A stretch of 64,000 nucleotides of DNA from CAYVQF01 sp964454015 (GTDB lineage Bacteria > Myxococcota_A > Bradymonadia > UBA4248). Where the stretch lies: contig CAYVQF010000017.1 of the NCBI GenBank assembly GCA_964454015.1, positions 21,187-85,186 on the forward strand. Direction: 5' to 3'. Position 1 is the first letter of the stretch; every line of letters starts with the position of its first letter. Below are positions 9,133 through 17,835 of this stretch, piece by piece. Made by a program: the position numbers and the translations under genes. Below the pieces are notes generated by a model. The model was given only the letters and a program-made list of their open reading frames with translations, ran no database searches and had not been told where the DNA came from.

Positions 9133-9900
9133 ATGATAAGCCGTAGAATCAAAACACTAATTCTGTTCTGGTCGTCGTTTTTTTTGCTACTTGAAGTTGG
9201 TAGCGTGCAGGCGGCAGACCCAGCCGAGCTTGCGCTAAAGGCTCAGAACGCCCTCGCTGCGGATGATCACGTGACAGTAGTTCGTGTCATGCTCGAGTTG
9301 CTCGAGCTCGACAATAAGGAAAATTTCCTGGATAGCGAGAAACGCGATGTTTGTCGGGAATGGCTGATGCTATCTGCGGCTTCTGCTTTTTACAATGGAA
9401 AAGATTGCAGATTCCTAACTGAAATGATAGCCGAAATCGAGCCTTATCGGCCAACGGTCAAAGAAGCCAATGCCAATCCACAATTTCAACGTTGGCCGTT
9501 GGCGTTGCTTTTTCTCTCCGAGTGTCATCTCGAGCAACTACACGACGCCGAAACGGCAAGGGTCTATTATGGACGTTTTCTTGAGTTTTCCGACATTAAT
9601 TGGGAAGATAAAGAGGTTTTCAAGAACTTGAAAAGAATGGCAGCAGAAAAATTTGCCCCGGATCGCGCTCGAACTGATCGCTATGCTGTCGGCACATACG
9701 TCACCAATGCCTCTGTCTTTCAACAGTGGATTGGACGTGTCGTTGAGAAAAAGAAGAACGCAGTCGTCGTTCGATTGACCTATGGAGATGGTGACTCCAA
9801 ATGGTTCAATAAGGTTGGCGATAACGTGACCTTCACGCTAGACGAGATCATGCTCCTCGAAAGTCTCTCCATCAAAGCTGCCATCGCAGGATGGCGATAG
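9133..9900 (+). CDS. Hypothetical exported protein (TPR-like helical)
   Basis: 255 residues from ATG 9133, chosen because it puts a standard signal peptide at the N-terminus (RRIKTLILFWSSFFLLLEVG, cleavage after VQA). The mature part is mostly helical, with pairs of hydrophobic helices such as ALAADDHVTVVRVMLELLEL and ETARVYYGRFLEF, suggesting degenerate TPR repeats. A smaller beta-rich C-terminus (VVVRLTYGDGDSKWF) follows. I do not recognise the family. Base composition is clearly AT-richer than the flanking housekeeping genes, consistent with transfer. It stands alone between long non-coding stretches. Confidence 0.7.
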   Translation: MISRRIKTLILFWSSFFLLLEVGSVQAADPAELALKAQNALAADDHVTVVRVMLELLELDNKENFLDSEKRDVCREWLMLSAASAFYNGKDCRFLTEMIAEIEPYRPTVKEANANPQFQRWPLALLFLSECHLEQLHDAETARVYYGRFLEFSDINWEDKEVFKNLKRMAAEKFAPDRARTDRYAVGTYVTNASVFQQWIGRVVEKKKNAVVVRLTYGDGDSKWFNKVGDNVTFTLDEIMLLESLSIKAAIAGWR

Positions 9901-10430
9901 AGTCGCGCGCAACCCCTGTGTGATGAGGGTCAAGGTAATTTTGTTTTCTTGACACCAGCCTCGTTCTACCGATGGCGTCTCATGCACCTATTCAGCGATG
10001 GCGTCTCCTGCACCTAATCAGCGAGGGCCTCTCAGAGCCAAACACTCAATCCAGACAAAGAACGACCGTCCGAATCAAATTCGGTGGTTCTAGGCCAGTT
10101 GTCTACTTTTCATGTGCGCTCTCATGGTTTCGCTCCCGCTTTCACAGGCCCCAAGGCGAGCAGGATTGCTGGCCCCGATCCTCGCATCTGAGAGATGGTC
10201 AATGGGAGCGAAAGAGGACCGGGAGGTGAAGCTCGTAGGCCAGCAGGCGTCTTCGCAGCCAGCCCGCCGACGGTCTATCGCCTGCGCCGTGGGGCCGACA
10301 TGGTCAACCGTCGCAGATCGGCAGTATCGAGCAAAGGCAGCGACTTCAAGCAGCCATGCTCTGGCCGACGAGGGGTGCGTGCGCAGATGACCGAGACCGA
10401 CATTGAACTCATCTTCGAGCGAGCGCTTCA
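9901..10430. other. Non-coding stretch
   Basis: No gene with convincing coding character. It carries a tandem 26-bp repeat near its left end (listed separately). Short GC-rich frames run through the right half but have no recognisable domain. The right edge joins repeat A. Confidence 0.45.
9970..10021. repeat. Two tandem 26-bp direct repeats
   Basis: Units 9970-9995 and 9996-10021 both begin CGATGGCGTCTC and differ at only two positions. A decayed third unit follows (CGAGGGCCTCTCAG). Too short and too few to be CRISPR. It may be the end of a mobile element or an iteron-like site; function unknown. Confidence 0.7.
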
Positions 10431-10685
10431 CTTCGTCCTGCCGACCAAACTCGGGAGCTTGCAACCTGTGCTCGACCCCGTCCTTGCCGAAGGGTGTGCT
10501 GCACGGATTGCCCCTGAGAGTGCACTTCGTGGCACACTTACCTTTAGCGTTCGCCCGGCTTCGACGCCCTTGGCACTGGAATTCAAGGGCGGCGAGGTGC
10601 GCGGTTTTGTTTGCCCTTCAGCCATCTCAACCCCATGAACGACTCGGTTCTCGTCTTCGGGTTTCAGGTGCGCCTCCTGCCTGCG
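10431..10685 (+). repeat. Repeat A, left copy (3' fragment of a lipoprotein gene; pseudogene)
   Basis: A 255-bp copy of 16002-16256 with about 12 mismatches and no gaps by eye. Up to the TGA at 10636-10638 it encodes the last ~68 residues of the lipoprotein gene at 14908-16209 (for example TFSVRPASTPLALEFKGGEV). The rest of that gene is absent upstream, so this is a truncated copy. The repeat continues about 47 bp past the stop codon, so the duplicated unit is DNA-based, not a protein domain. Confidence 0.88.
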
Positions 10686-10712
10686 TGGCTCCTCAGTTGA
10701 GTTGCGCTTTGG

Positions 10713-12413
10713 CTAATCGTACCACCTATTGCGATTGCATCGATGTACCTGAGATGCCCGTTTGACTTCAGATATCTCCGATACGAGAAACCTATTGAAG
10801 GCTTCAACTACGTTCGTGAATCTGTCTATCGCGGCCTCGCCATCCATAATCAAGGCTATCCCACCAATTGGCGTAAGATTAAGGACATAGGTCAATTCGC
10901 CTGCCTTAAAGTCACAGAAGTACACCTTTGTCTGGCTCCACTGTGTGTTGTCGATGAGCGCCGCCGCTTTCCGTAATACAGTGTCCGTTTTGGAGTTCGA
11001 GTTGAGTCGCCGCGCAGTGCTCTTGGCAAGCTCCCTGAATTCCGGGTCCTTCTCGGATAGGTACAGGGAGTACAGTTTGTCAGTATCCTTCAATTTCGTG
11101 ATTTCTTTTCGGCGTGCTTGCCGTTCCTGTTCGATTCTCTTCTCTTCTTTGTCGATGGCGCTTTTGACGCGGCTGAGGTGCTCGCGATGGCACGAAACGC
11201 TGACACACCAAATCTCAAACTCGCGGAGGGTGCTCAGGTCAGCACCGTCGACGGTGAGAACCAGTGCTTCTGCGCTCTTGTTGTTTTGGCAAGGCAGCGT
11301 CCACTCTTGGCACAAAGCACGGTATTGGCGGGGATTTGATGACCAAGAAGCTTCGACGACCGCCAGAACCGAGTTCATAGCCTCACCTGCACACGAGAGC
11401 CCATCTGCGGCGCAGCGCACGAAGAAACGCTTGGCATCGGCAAGTGAGCGGACATCCGCGACGGCAATTTCGATGGCCTTCTTCTCAGCAGCGAGCGTCA
11501 ACGCCCTCGGTCCGTGGCGGTAGGTCATCACAGCTCTCTCGAAATCATTTGCCATGAGCTCGCGTTGCCAGCATTTCTCGACAACAGCGGCGGGGAGTTG
11601 GAGTTCGACTCGCGAACGATCGTTGGGAACCGTGAGCTGATAAGTGGTCGCAATGGATGGTGTCGAGCGCAAAACCCAGGTCTCCGCATCACCGACTTTG
11701 CGCGCAATGAGGTTGTCGCACGGAATGGCGCACCGAAACTGAGCTGCGTTGCCCGTGCAGTCGAGCTGCAACAGCTTCAATTCGTGGCCGCTGCTATCGA
11801 GTGCAGCCGCGCTAATGCTCTTTGGGCGCGAGTCGTTGAGCTGTCCACATTCGACCACGGTGGTGGTATCATCACTCGAACTGTCCCAGTGTTCGCCGAC
11901 CTTTGTCTCGAGAGTATAGACGCCACAACCGATGAGCCACCCGAACGAGCCAACCCCCATTGCAATAAGCGACCCTCCACCCCAATTACGAACCGTCGGT
12001 TCATAGTCACCGCTTGATGCAAGATATATCCCGGTACCCAAGGCTGCAGCTGCAAACACGCCGTTCCAGAAGGCCCCTCGAGTGCCGCTACCGTCGAAGC
12101 GGCCGCCTTGTCGGTGTTCGTAGTAAACCTCCGTGACCACAACCTCTCGACAATAGTGTTGGGCAACGCTATCAACGACGATGGTGTTGGATTCGAGGTC
12201 GACCCAGGGAGAGAGATTGTGCTGTACTCCGAGCAAAGCTTGGTCGATCGAACGTTTCACTCGCGCCGGTTCGGGTTGCACGTGCTGGACCGGCGTGCTT
12301 CGCACCGATGCGCAGGCTAGCGCCATAAAACACACAAGCAGCATTTGGCTTGTCTGTAGCAAAAGATCAGTGATTCGGCGCGCAAGTGTTCGAGTGAACA
12401 ACTCTCTTGGCAT
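10713..12413 (-). CDS. Hypothetical lipoprotein with central membrane-like segments
   Basis: 566 residues, ATG start. The N-terminal signal ends in a lipobox (MLLVCFMALACAS), so it is a predicted lipoprotein. Around residues 112-165 there are two glycine-rich hydrophobic stretches (FWNGVFAAAALGTGIYLA and SLIAMGVGSFGWLIGCGVYT), a layout often seen in myxobacterial lipoproteins of unknown role. Residues about 430-470 are strongly charged and probably helical. Many Cys pairs occur in the mature region, suiting an oxidising periplasm. No family recognised. The gene lies inside the 2.2-kb segment that separates repeats A and B in the left copy, so it may be the cargo of an insertion. Confidence 0.75.
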   Translation of the reverse strand: MPRELFTRTLARRITDLLLQTSQMLLVCFMALACASVRSTPVQHVQPEPARVKRSIDQALLGVQHNLSPWVDLESNTIVVDSVAQHYCREVVVTEVYYEHRQGGRFDGSGTRGAFWNGVFAAAALGTGIYLASSGDYEPTVRNWGGGSLIAMGVGSFGWLIGCGVYTLETKVGEHWDSSSDDTTTVVECGQLNDSRPKSISAAALDSSGHELKLLQLDCTGNAAQFRCAIPCDNLIARKVGDAETWVLRSTPSIATTYQLTVPNDRSRVELQLPAAVVEKCWQRELMANDFERAVMTYRHGPRALTLAAEKKAIEIAVADVRSLADAKRFFVRCAADGLSCAGEAMNSVLAVVEASWSSNPRQYRALCQEWTLPCQNNKSAEALVLTVDGADLSTLREFEIWCVSVSCHREHLSRVKSAIDKEEKRIEQERQARRKEITKLKDTDKLYSLYLSEKDPEFRELAKSTARRLNSNSKTDTVLRKAAALIDNTQWSQTKVYFCDFKAGELTYVLNLTPIGGIALIMDGEAAIDRFTNVVEAFNRFLVSEISEVKRASQVHRCNRNRWYD

Positions 12414-12620
12414 GGCTTGGCTTACCTTTCGGTGACTGAGGTGGTGGGTCGAATTACCATCGAAACGACGTCAACTCACAGACGAGTGCCGGAGGGTAGC
12501 AGGGTGGAAGCGAGGGTCGACCGTCCATCCAACGCATAATGCCATAGATCGCTAACCCAACCGGGCCAAGCGAACGACATGATGCCGTTCGCCAGTTCGC
12601 CAACTGATTTGTCCCGTTGA

Positions 12621-12812
12621 CCTAAACTGTGGATCCTACCCTTCCATTGGCTCAATGCGGTGGCCAAGGCGCTCCAAGAGACACCACCGAGCGACCACCA
12701 GCACCAATACCTGCGCGCCGCGCGGCGAATCCAGGCGTTTTTCCAGCTCCCCAATCGAGAACGACAGGTCGCCATTCGCACCCTCGCGGCCAAAGTCAGG
12801 CCCCTGCGCTGA
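12621..12812 (+). pseudogene. Possible C-terminal gene remnant
   Basis: A 63-codon open frame, closed upstream by a TGA and lacking a start. It has protein-like amphipathic helical content (for example HQYLRAARRIQAFFQL then NRERQVAIRTLAAKVRPL, then stop). This could be the tail of a decayed transposase or other mobile-element gene, but I cannot name it. Confidence 0.3.
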
Positions 12813-12880
12813 CGCATCACACCACCGCGGTGTCGAAGCCCGACGACCGAGGCAACCACTTTGAGGAGCCTCATTACCCC

Positions 12881-13013
12881 TTGCTTTGCCCTGCTGAGCA
12901 CATCGCAAAGTCCATCCAAGGCGCCAAGCGAGAGGGAACGCGTTGAACAGGGCTGGAAGGTGGCCGACAAGGCCTGGTGGTCAGACACCTGACAAACCAT
13001 CTAAGAAGCGAAA
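12881..13013. repeat. Repeat B, left copy
   Basis: 133 bp matching 16272-16404 without gaps and with roughly 10% mismatches. It ends in a small inverted repeat (GTCAGACACCTGAC). In the right copy it lies only 15 bp after repeat A; here it lies 2.2 kb after. Confidence 0.85.
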
Positions 13014-13571
13014 GAGTCAGTCGTTTGCCTTGTTAAGATAGTGGGCAAGCGCAGCTAGGCCGTTGCAGTAGCACGTCCAAATCGCTGCGTTGCTGGTCCT
13101 CGCGTACGGACGAAAGCTAGCATAGTGCGTCAGATTGGCGGTCGAAGCTCGGATCGAAGTTGCTATACTCGCTGCACCACTTGCATGGCACCAGTGGGTT
13201 ATTCCGTTGCTCCTCCATACCTGAGGGTGTTGTACCCCCCCCCCGCGAACGGCATCTGGAGATGCGGCAGACCCTCATAAATACTGGGTCTCAGGGTTTC
13301 GGCCTGGGCGATTTCGACCCTTCTTCAACAGCCTGTACCTAGGTGAGGAAAAAATGAGTGCTTGTCGTTGCGCATCCAGCGTCTCAAGGCGATCAGCAGC
13401 CGTTGTTGCCGTCCCAGAAAATTGGGAGGTTTGGTGAACCATGCTTTTCTAAAGCGGCTCGGCTGCCGGCCTCGCTTTGCTCAGCTTGCTCCGCTGGCGG
13501 CCCGCCAGGCTTCCCGACCATTCACTCATCTTTGCATCTTATTGACACGGAGTTGGTGGAGGGTGCCACAG

Positions 13572-14927
13572 ATGAGCTTGCCTCGGTTCATCGCTCTCGG
13601 AAATTGCGCCTTGCGCGTCGTCGCAACGATGAGCGTGATGCTGTCCTGCCAAGCCCAGCAAGAGGCCGAGCCGATGCCGGCCATTCCCGATAGCGTGCAC
13701 GCGTCGCTCGGTGCAACTTCCGCAACTTCCGTGACTTCCGCTACTCCTGCCACGGCCTCGGCGTCGCATGAGGCGCGACCGTGCGGACACATACGCTTTC
13801 ACTCGATTCGCAAATTGACGTATCTACCCATCGATTTTGCGATTGCACTCGAGCTCCAGAGCCAGGTGGTCTTGTCGAGCAATGAGCAGCGTCTGCTCGT
13901 GAGCAGCACGGCAAGGACCAGCGTCGTCGTGTTGGATGCTCAAAGTCTCGAGGTCCTTGATCACATTCCGACCGACGATGCCGTGGGCAACCTGCGCGCT
14001 GTGGACGAGCAGCGCTTTGTCGTCGGCTGGGCTGGCTTTGGACGACGTTCGAGCCGTCGGGGTGGCTACCTACCTGCCGATGAACTTTTCATTTTCGACG
14101 GCACCGATCTTCGTCTGCTCCATCGACTGACCGTTGGCGCAAACATCGGAACCGTAGCCGACCTCGGGAACGGCCTGCTGCTGGTTGCGGCGACGGGAGG
14201 CGCCGTCCTTGCGCTCGTCGACTTGCCCACCGGCGAGGTGCTGAGCCGCCATTCGACCAAAGACAGCGACTTCAGCCCTGGCCACGTGGTTCTGCGCTCG
14301 GATGGACTAATTGGCGCTGTGTCGGGGGGTATTTTTCAGCAGCGCATCTCCAGAGAAGTGACTGGGCTGGGGCGAAGCCGTGCTATCGGGACGCAGGTTT
14401 TGCTCTTCGACCCACACGCGCCCGCCAACCATTCTCGAATGACCTTTTTTCCGAAGCTGCAACACCCGCGGGGTATGCTGTTTCATCGAGATGGACGACA
14501 TGTCTTCGTCGCTGACGCCGAAGCGAATGCGCTGGTCATCCTAGACTGGGTGGATCGTCGCACGAAAGAGTTGCTGCCGGTGGCGGCTTCGCCGCAGCAA
14601 CTGGGCTTTTTTCCTGGACAGCAACGCATTTGGCTGCGCCACTCGGAGGCTCAGGTTCTCACGGTGGTCGATACCGAAACGGGAACGATCGATGAGTTGC
14701 GACTGCCGGACATGACGCTCACCGATCCGCTATTTAGCCCTGACGCCCAGATCTTCTACTTGGCCACCCTGCGCCCCGCGGAGATCGTCGTCGTCGACGC
14801 GGCTTCGCTTCGCATCCTAGACCGCATCGAAGTGCCGATGGTTGGCCAAGGACTCGCAGTGAGCCGTGACGGCTGCACACTTTTTGCCACCCTAGGAGTT
14901 GGAACATATGTCGTGCGCATCGATTGA
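13572..14927 (+). CDS. Beta-propeller (YVTN/SMP-30-like) lipoprotein
   Basis: 451 residues from ATG 13572, preferred over the longer frame because it has GGAGG about 10 bases upstream and yields a lipoprotein signal (ATMSVMLSCQA). After a Ser/Thr/Ala-rich linker, the rest repeats a propeller-blade pattern such as RTSVVVLDAQSLEVLDHIPT, ANALVILDW and PAEIVVVDAASLRILDRIEV, typical of YVTN-type beta-propellers. These act as extracytoplasmic binding scaffolds; no enzyme residues are obvious. The 3' end overlaps the next lipoprotein gene by 20 bp, so the two are probably translated together. Confidence 0.78.
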   Translation: MSLPRFIALGNCALRVVATMSVMLSCQAQQEAEPMPAIPDSVHASLGATSATSVTSATPATASASHEARPCGHIRFHSIRKLTYLPIDFAIALELQSQVVLSSNEQRLLVSSTARTSVVVLDAQSLEVLDHIPTDDAVGNLRAVDEQRFVVGWAGFGRRSSRRGGYLPADELFIFDGTDLRLLHRLTVGANIGTVADLGNGLLLVAATGGAVLALVDLPTGEVLSRHSTKDSDFSPGHVVLRSDGLIGAVSGGIFQQRISREVTGLGRSRAIGTQVLLFDPHAPANHSRMTFFPKLQHPRGMLFHRDGRHVFVADAEANALVILDWVDRRTKELLPVAASPQQLGFFPGQQRIWLRHSEAQVLTVVDTETGTIDELRLPDMTLTDPLFSPDAQIFYLATLRPAEIVVVDAASLRILDRIEVPMVGQGLAVSRDGCTLFATLGVGTYVVRID

Positions 14928-16209
14928 CAAACGCACCCCGTTGACCGTGTGCATGCGCCCATTCTCTCGAGTTGACGCGACGCTAATACTGCCCGGCTGC
15001 GCGTTCTCGAGCGTTGTATTGTTGCTCGGACTTATCTGGACTGGATGCTCGCAGGAGGCGGCCGGCCCGCAACCAGTCCCGACGGCCGAGGCGAAACCTC
15101 AGGGCCAGGCCGAGGTCGTGCTGACCGATAGTCAAGAAATCTCCGTTCCCACCACAGAGAAGCCTGAGTTGCCTCGGCCGAGTTGGAGCGTCGTTCGGCC
15201 AGATCGACCCATGCCGAGCGCTGGAGCTGAATCGTTTCCTGTCCGCTTGCTCAATGGCTCGCTTCGCGGCGAGTGCGCTGGAGATGCGAAACGAGGTGCT
15301 TCCAAGGGCATGCAGCTAGAGCTTTCGGGGCTAATCAGCAATGGTCTCACTGATATGGTTCACCGCGCCACGCTAACGGTATTGGTCTATCTCGACTTCT
15401 CGGATGAGATGGTGATCCTGCGGGCGTCTTCCGGCAACGGCTTATACAGCGAGCCCACCTCCGATCTGCCATGGAAAGCGGGCACCGAGTTGCGATTCTC
15501 GGCGTCCACGCGGGCCATCGACCCCATCTATTGCGAGTACGTACCGCGCGAGGCGCTTGCCGCGATCCACCTCTCGCTGGAGACACCGCTCGGCTTTCGC
15601 TTCGAAGGAGTGGTCTGGGCTGCACCGTTCGAATGGTCAACGATTCGTGGCACCCACGTGGACGCGTCGGCAACCGTGCTGATGGCTGGCACCGCCAAGA
15701 CGAGCTTAAACCAAACGAAGCTGCCCGCAGGTGCGCCCGTTCATCTAGCTTTCGTTTATCGTGACCAAGCGCTACTCGACGATCGAGAGCGGATCCTGGG
15801 CTGGTTCGAACTTCGTGCGCTTGCGTTGGACGCACCGCAACTGCCACGTGTCGTGATGCCGCCTGCCACGTCCACCCTGATCTTCGAGCGCGCAATGACA
15901 ACGCTGACGCTAAGCGATTTCGAGCGGGGTGAGCGCAGCATCACGGCTCGGGTCATGCTCGAGAATACTGGAGCCAAGCCGGCACCCTGCGAAGTGAAGA
16001 GCCTTGTCCTGCTGACCGAACTCGGGAGCTTGCAACCTGTGCTCGACCCCGTCCTTGCCGAAGGGTGTGCTGCACGGATTGCCCCTGAGAGTGCACTTCG
16101 TGGCACACTTACCTTTAGCGTCCCCCCGGCATCGACGCCCTTGGCACTGGGATTCAAAGGCGGCGAGGTGCGCGGTTTTGTTTGCCCTTCAGCCACCTCA
16201 ACCCCATGA
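14908..16209 (+). CDS. Hypothetical lipoprotein (source of repeat A)
   Basis: 433 residues from ATG 14908, which has AGGAG about 10 bases upstream inside the preceding gene; ATG 14953 is an alternative. A lipobox follows a hydrophobic core (VVLLLGLIWTGCS). The mature protein looks beta-rich, with long alternating strands and no recognised domain. Codons for the last ~68 residues lie in repeat A, and a second copy of that 3' end sits at 10431-10638. Its overlap with the propeller lipoprotein upstream suggests a two-gene surface complex. Confidence 0.75.
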   Translation: MSCASIDKRTPLTVCMRPFSRVDATLILPGCAFSSVVLLLGLIWTGCSQEAAGPQPVPTAEAKPQGQAEVVLTDSQEISVPTTEKPELPRPSWSVVRPDRPMPSAGAESFPVRLLNGSLRGECAGDAKRGASKGMQLELSGLISNGLTDMVHRATLTVLVYLDFSDEMVILRASSGNGLYSEPTSDLPWKAGTELRFSASTRAIDPIYCEYVPREALAAIHLSLETPLGFRFEGVVWAAPFEWSTIRGTHVDASATVLMAGTAKTSLNQTKLPAGAPVHLAFVYRDQALLDDRERILGWFELRALALDAPQLPRVVMPPATSTLIFERAMTTLTLSDFERGERSITARVMLENTGAKPAPCEVKSLVLLTELGSLQPVLDPVLAEGCAARIAPESALRGTLTFSVPPASTPLALGFKGGEVRGFVCPSATSTP

Positions 16210-16256
16210 ACGACTCGGTTCTCGTCTTCGGGCTTTAGGTGCGCCTCCTGCCTGCG
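16002..16256 (+). repeat. Repeat A, right copy
   Basis: Covers the 3' end of the lipoprotein gene and about 47 bp beyond its stop. Matches 10431-10685 at about 95%. Repeat B follows after only 15 bp, so this copy probably shows the uninterrupted arrangement. Confidence 0.88.
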
Positions 16257-16271
16257 GAGCCCCACTGCTAC

Positions 16272-16404
16272 TTGCTTGGCTCTGCTGAGCACACCGCGAA
16301 GTCCATCCAAGGCGCCAAGCGAGAGGGAGCGCGTTGAACAGGGCTGGAAGGTGGCCGACAAGGCCTGGTGGTCAGACACCTGACACACCCTCGAAGAAGC
16401 GAAA
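16272..16404. repeat. Repeat B, right copy
   Basis: 133 bp matching 12881-13013 without gaps. See the left copy for the shared features. Confidence 0.85.
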
Positions 16405-16491
16405 CGGTCCGCTGACGTGAACCTTTTAGCGGTTGCCAAGCACACGCATTTACGTGGCCCGAGCAGACACAAAGATGCTGTTGGCTTGAAT

Positions 16492-16526
16492 GAGCGCGCC
16501 GAACCTTTTCGAGGATCGGCGCGCTC
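16492..16526. other. 11-bp perfect hairpin downstream of the DGR template repeat
   Basis: Arms GAGCGCGCCGA (16492-16502) and TCGGCGCGCTC (16516-16526) with a 13-nt loop. On the DGR strand it comes about 105 nt after the template repeat and could end or protect the template RNA. No T-run follows on either strand, so a classical intrinsic terminator is not certain. Confidence 0.6.
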
Positions 16527-16630
16527 TCACTCTTCGTCCAGCATGGCTGGCACCGGAAACTCGGCTCTGTTCGCTCTCCTTGCACGGGATTACACTGCGT
16601 GCAGGATAATCTTCAGGCGCGGGAGTGAGC

Positions 16631-16755
16631 TGGCACAGCGAAAGCCGATGTTGTCGTTGCGGTTAGACGGCGTGTTGTTGTTGCGGTTCGCCGCACGAAC
16701 GTTGCGCGCGTCGTTGTTCCAACTGCCGCCGCGTTTGACACGGTTGCGGCCGCTG
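16631..16755 (-). other. DGR template repeat (TR)
   Basis: 125 bp aligning without gaps to the variable repeat at 18914-19038. On the minus strand it contains 32 adenines, many in AAC codons. Translated in the target frame it reads like an unmutated FGE C-terminus (RGGSWNNDARNVRAANRNNN, then TPSNRNDNIGFRCA). 17 of 21 TR/VR differences are at TR adenines, and two of the other four fall in the last 14 nt where the initiation site (IMH versus IMH*) is expected. It lies 72 bp downstream of the reverse transcriptase stop. Its RNA would be the template for mutagenic cDNA synthesis. Confidence 0.95.
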
Positions 16756-16827
16756 AGGCCGAGTTCCCATTGCCACGATACAGGGGAAGTCCCAGGTGCT
16801 GCAAGCGACGCGCGGGATCACTGTGTT

Positions 16828-17835
16828 TTATGTTAGAGAGAAGTCGCGGCACGCCATGCTTGAAAGGAGCGACCGACGCAAACGCAGGGTCGAGGCGTGT
16901 TGCACATGACCACACAGTGAAGAGAGGCGCGACCTTGCCGCTTCTTCTCCACGATCACTACTCAACGCTGCGCGAAGCTTGCCGACAAAGCGCGTCCGCC
17001 CTTCGCGCTGCAGCCGGATGGTGGCCGGAAACACCCGCATGCCGAGCCAGGGCACACCCTCAGTGATCGGAAAAACGGCCGTCACACTCCGCCTCAACCG
17101 CAACCCATGCCTTGCGAGTAGGTCGCCGCAGGCCTCGGCAATGACCCAGAGCACCGCCTTGTCCGCGCCAAAGACGAGCACATCGTCCATGTAACGAAGA
17201 TAGGGGTAGCCCGGCCACTCGGCGTTGACCATCTCATCGAGGGGGTGGAGATAGACGTTGGCAAAAAACTGGCTCGTCAGGTTGCCGATGGGAATGGCGC
17301 GACCCAGATCACCTGCCACGGTGGGAACCGCAGCCGCCCGCACGATGCGCTCGCACAACCATTGGCAACCGCTGTCGTTGCGCTGCGCCAGCAGCGCACA
17401 GAGCACGGAATGATCGATGCTGTCGAAGTACTTCTCTACGTCGAGCCGCATTGCAAATGGGAAGCGTCGACAGAGAAGCTGTGCCTGGCGCAGCGCAACG
17501 TGGGTGCCTTTCCCACGACGGCAAGCATAGCTATCGGCGATGAACGCGGGTTCCCAAACCCGCTCCAGTTCGGCGACCAAGGCGTGATGCACCACCCGAC
17601 CGGCAAACGTCGCCTCGGATACCAGGCGCGCCTTTGTCTTACGCAACCAGAAAAAGCGGTAGGGCGCTGGATGCCACGACTGGGCGAGTAATGAACTCTC
17701 GAGACGCAGCAACTCCCTCTCGAGATCGCGATGGAAAAGCGGCTCTCCACCGCGCCCTCTCTTGGCACGACGCGCTCGCTCGTAAGCGCGCAACAATGCG
17801 GCAAAGCAGGCAACATGCCCAAAATCAGCATACAT
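16828..17835 (-). CDS. DGR-type reverse transcriptase
   Basis: 335 residues, the usual size for these enzymes. RT motifs are in order: RLDVEKYFDSIDH (first catalytic Asp), IPIGNLTSQFFANVYL (the IGxxxSQ box typical of DGR enzymes rather than the QG form of other RTs), and YMDD at residues 215-218 with the catalytic Asp pair. A C-terminal thumb rich in Arg follows. There is no maturase or endonuclease domain, which argues against a group II intron. It would copy TR RNA into cDNA with misincorporation at adenines. The ATG overlaps the end of the Avd gene by 11 bp and has only a weak ribosome site, so translation is probably coupled. Confidence 0.96.
   Translation of the reverse strand: MYADFGHVACFAALLRAYERARRAKRGRGGEPLFHRDLERELLRLESSLLAQSWHPAPYRFFWLRKTKARLVSEATFAGRVVHHALVAELERVWEPAFIADSYACRRGKGTHVALRQAQLLCRRFPFAMRLDVEKYFDSIDHSVLCALLAQRNDSGCQWLCERIVRAAAVPTVAGDLGRAIPIGNLTSQFFANVYLHPLDEMVNAEWPGYPYLRYMDDVLVFGADKAVLWVIAEACGDLLARHGLRLRRSVTAVFPITEGVPWLGMRVFPATIRLQREGRTRFVGKLRAALSSDRGEEAARSRLSSLCGHVQHASTLRLRRSLLSSMACRDFSLT

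Larger units (their letters stand above)
12414..13571. other. Long non-coding stretch with decayed coding remnant and repeat B
   Basis: 1.16 kb without an intact gene. It contains a short open frame that looks like a gene tail (12621-12812) and one copy of repeat B (12881-13013). From 13014 to about 13550 I see no coding signal, tRNA or clear hairpin, apart from a run of C near 13233. A GGAGG about 10 bases before 13572 serves the next gene. Confidence 0.55.
16210..16630. other. Non-coding stretch between lipoprotein gene and DGR template
   Basis: Holds the end of repeat A, all of repeat B and a strong hairpin at 16492-16526. No coding region seen. It is the downstream flank of the DGR template repeat on the minus strand. 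Confidence 0.6.

Noticed and set aside
10195..10430. 5' extension of the left repeat A frame as a real gene
   Set aside because: The frame is open, but the 79 codons before repeat A show no match to the intact lipoprotein and no signal peptide.
12476..13000. 174-codon minus-strand frame
   Set aside because: Overlaps repeat B and a better remnant on the other strand. No protein-like features.
16613..16915. Minus-strand open frame through the template repeat
   Set aside because: It is in a different frame from the FGE-like reading of the TR and has no ribosome site. The TR is best seen as a non-coding template.
16828..17835. Group II intron or retron as source of the reverse transcriptase
   Set aside because: No maturase/endonuclease domain, no intron RNA structure and no msr/msd. 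The IGxxxSQ box, Avd, and adenine-biased TR/VR pair identify a DGR.
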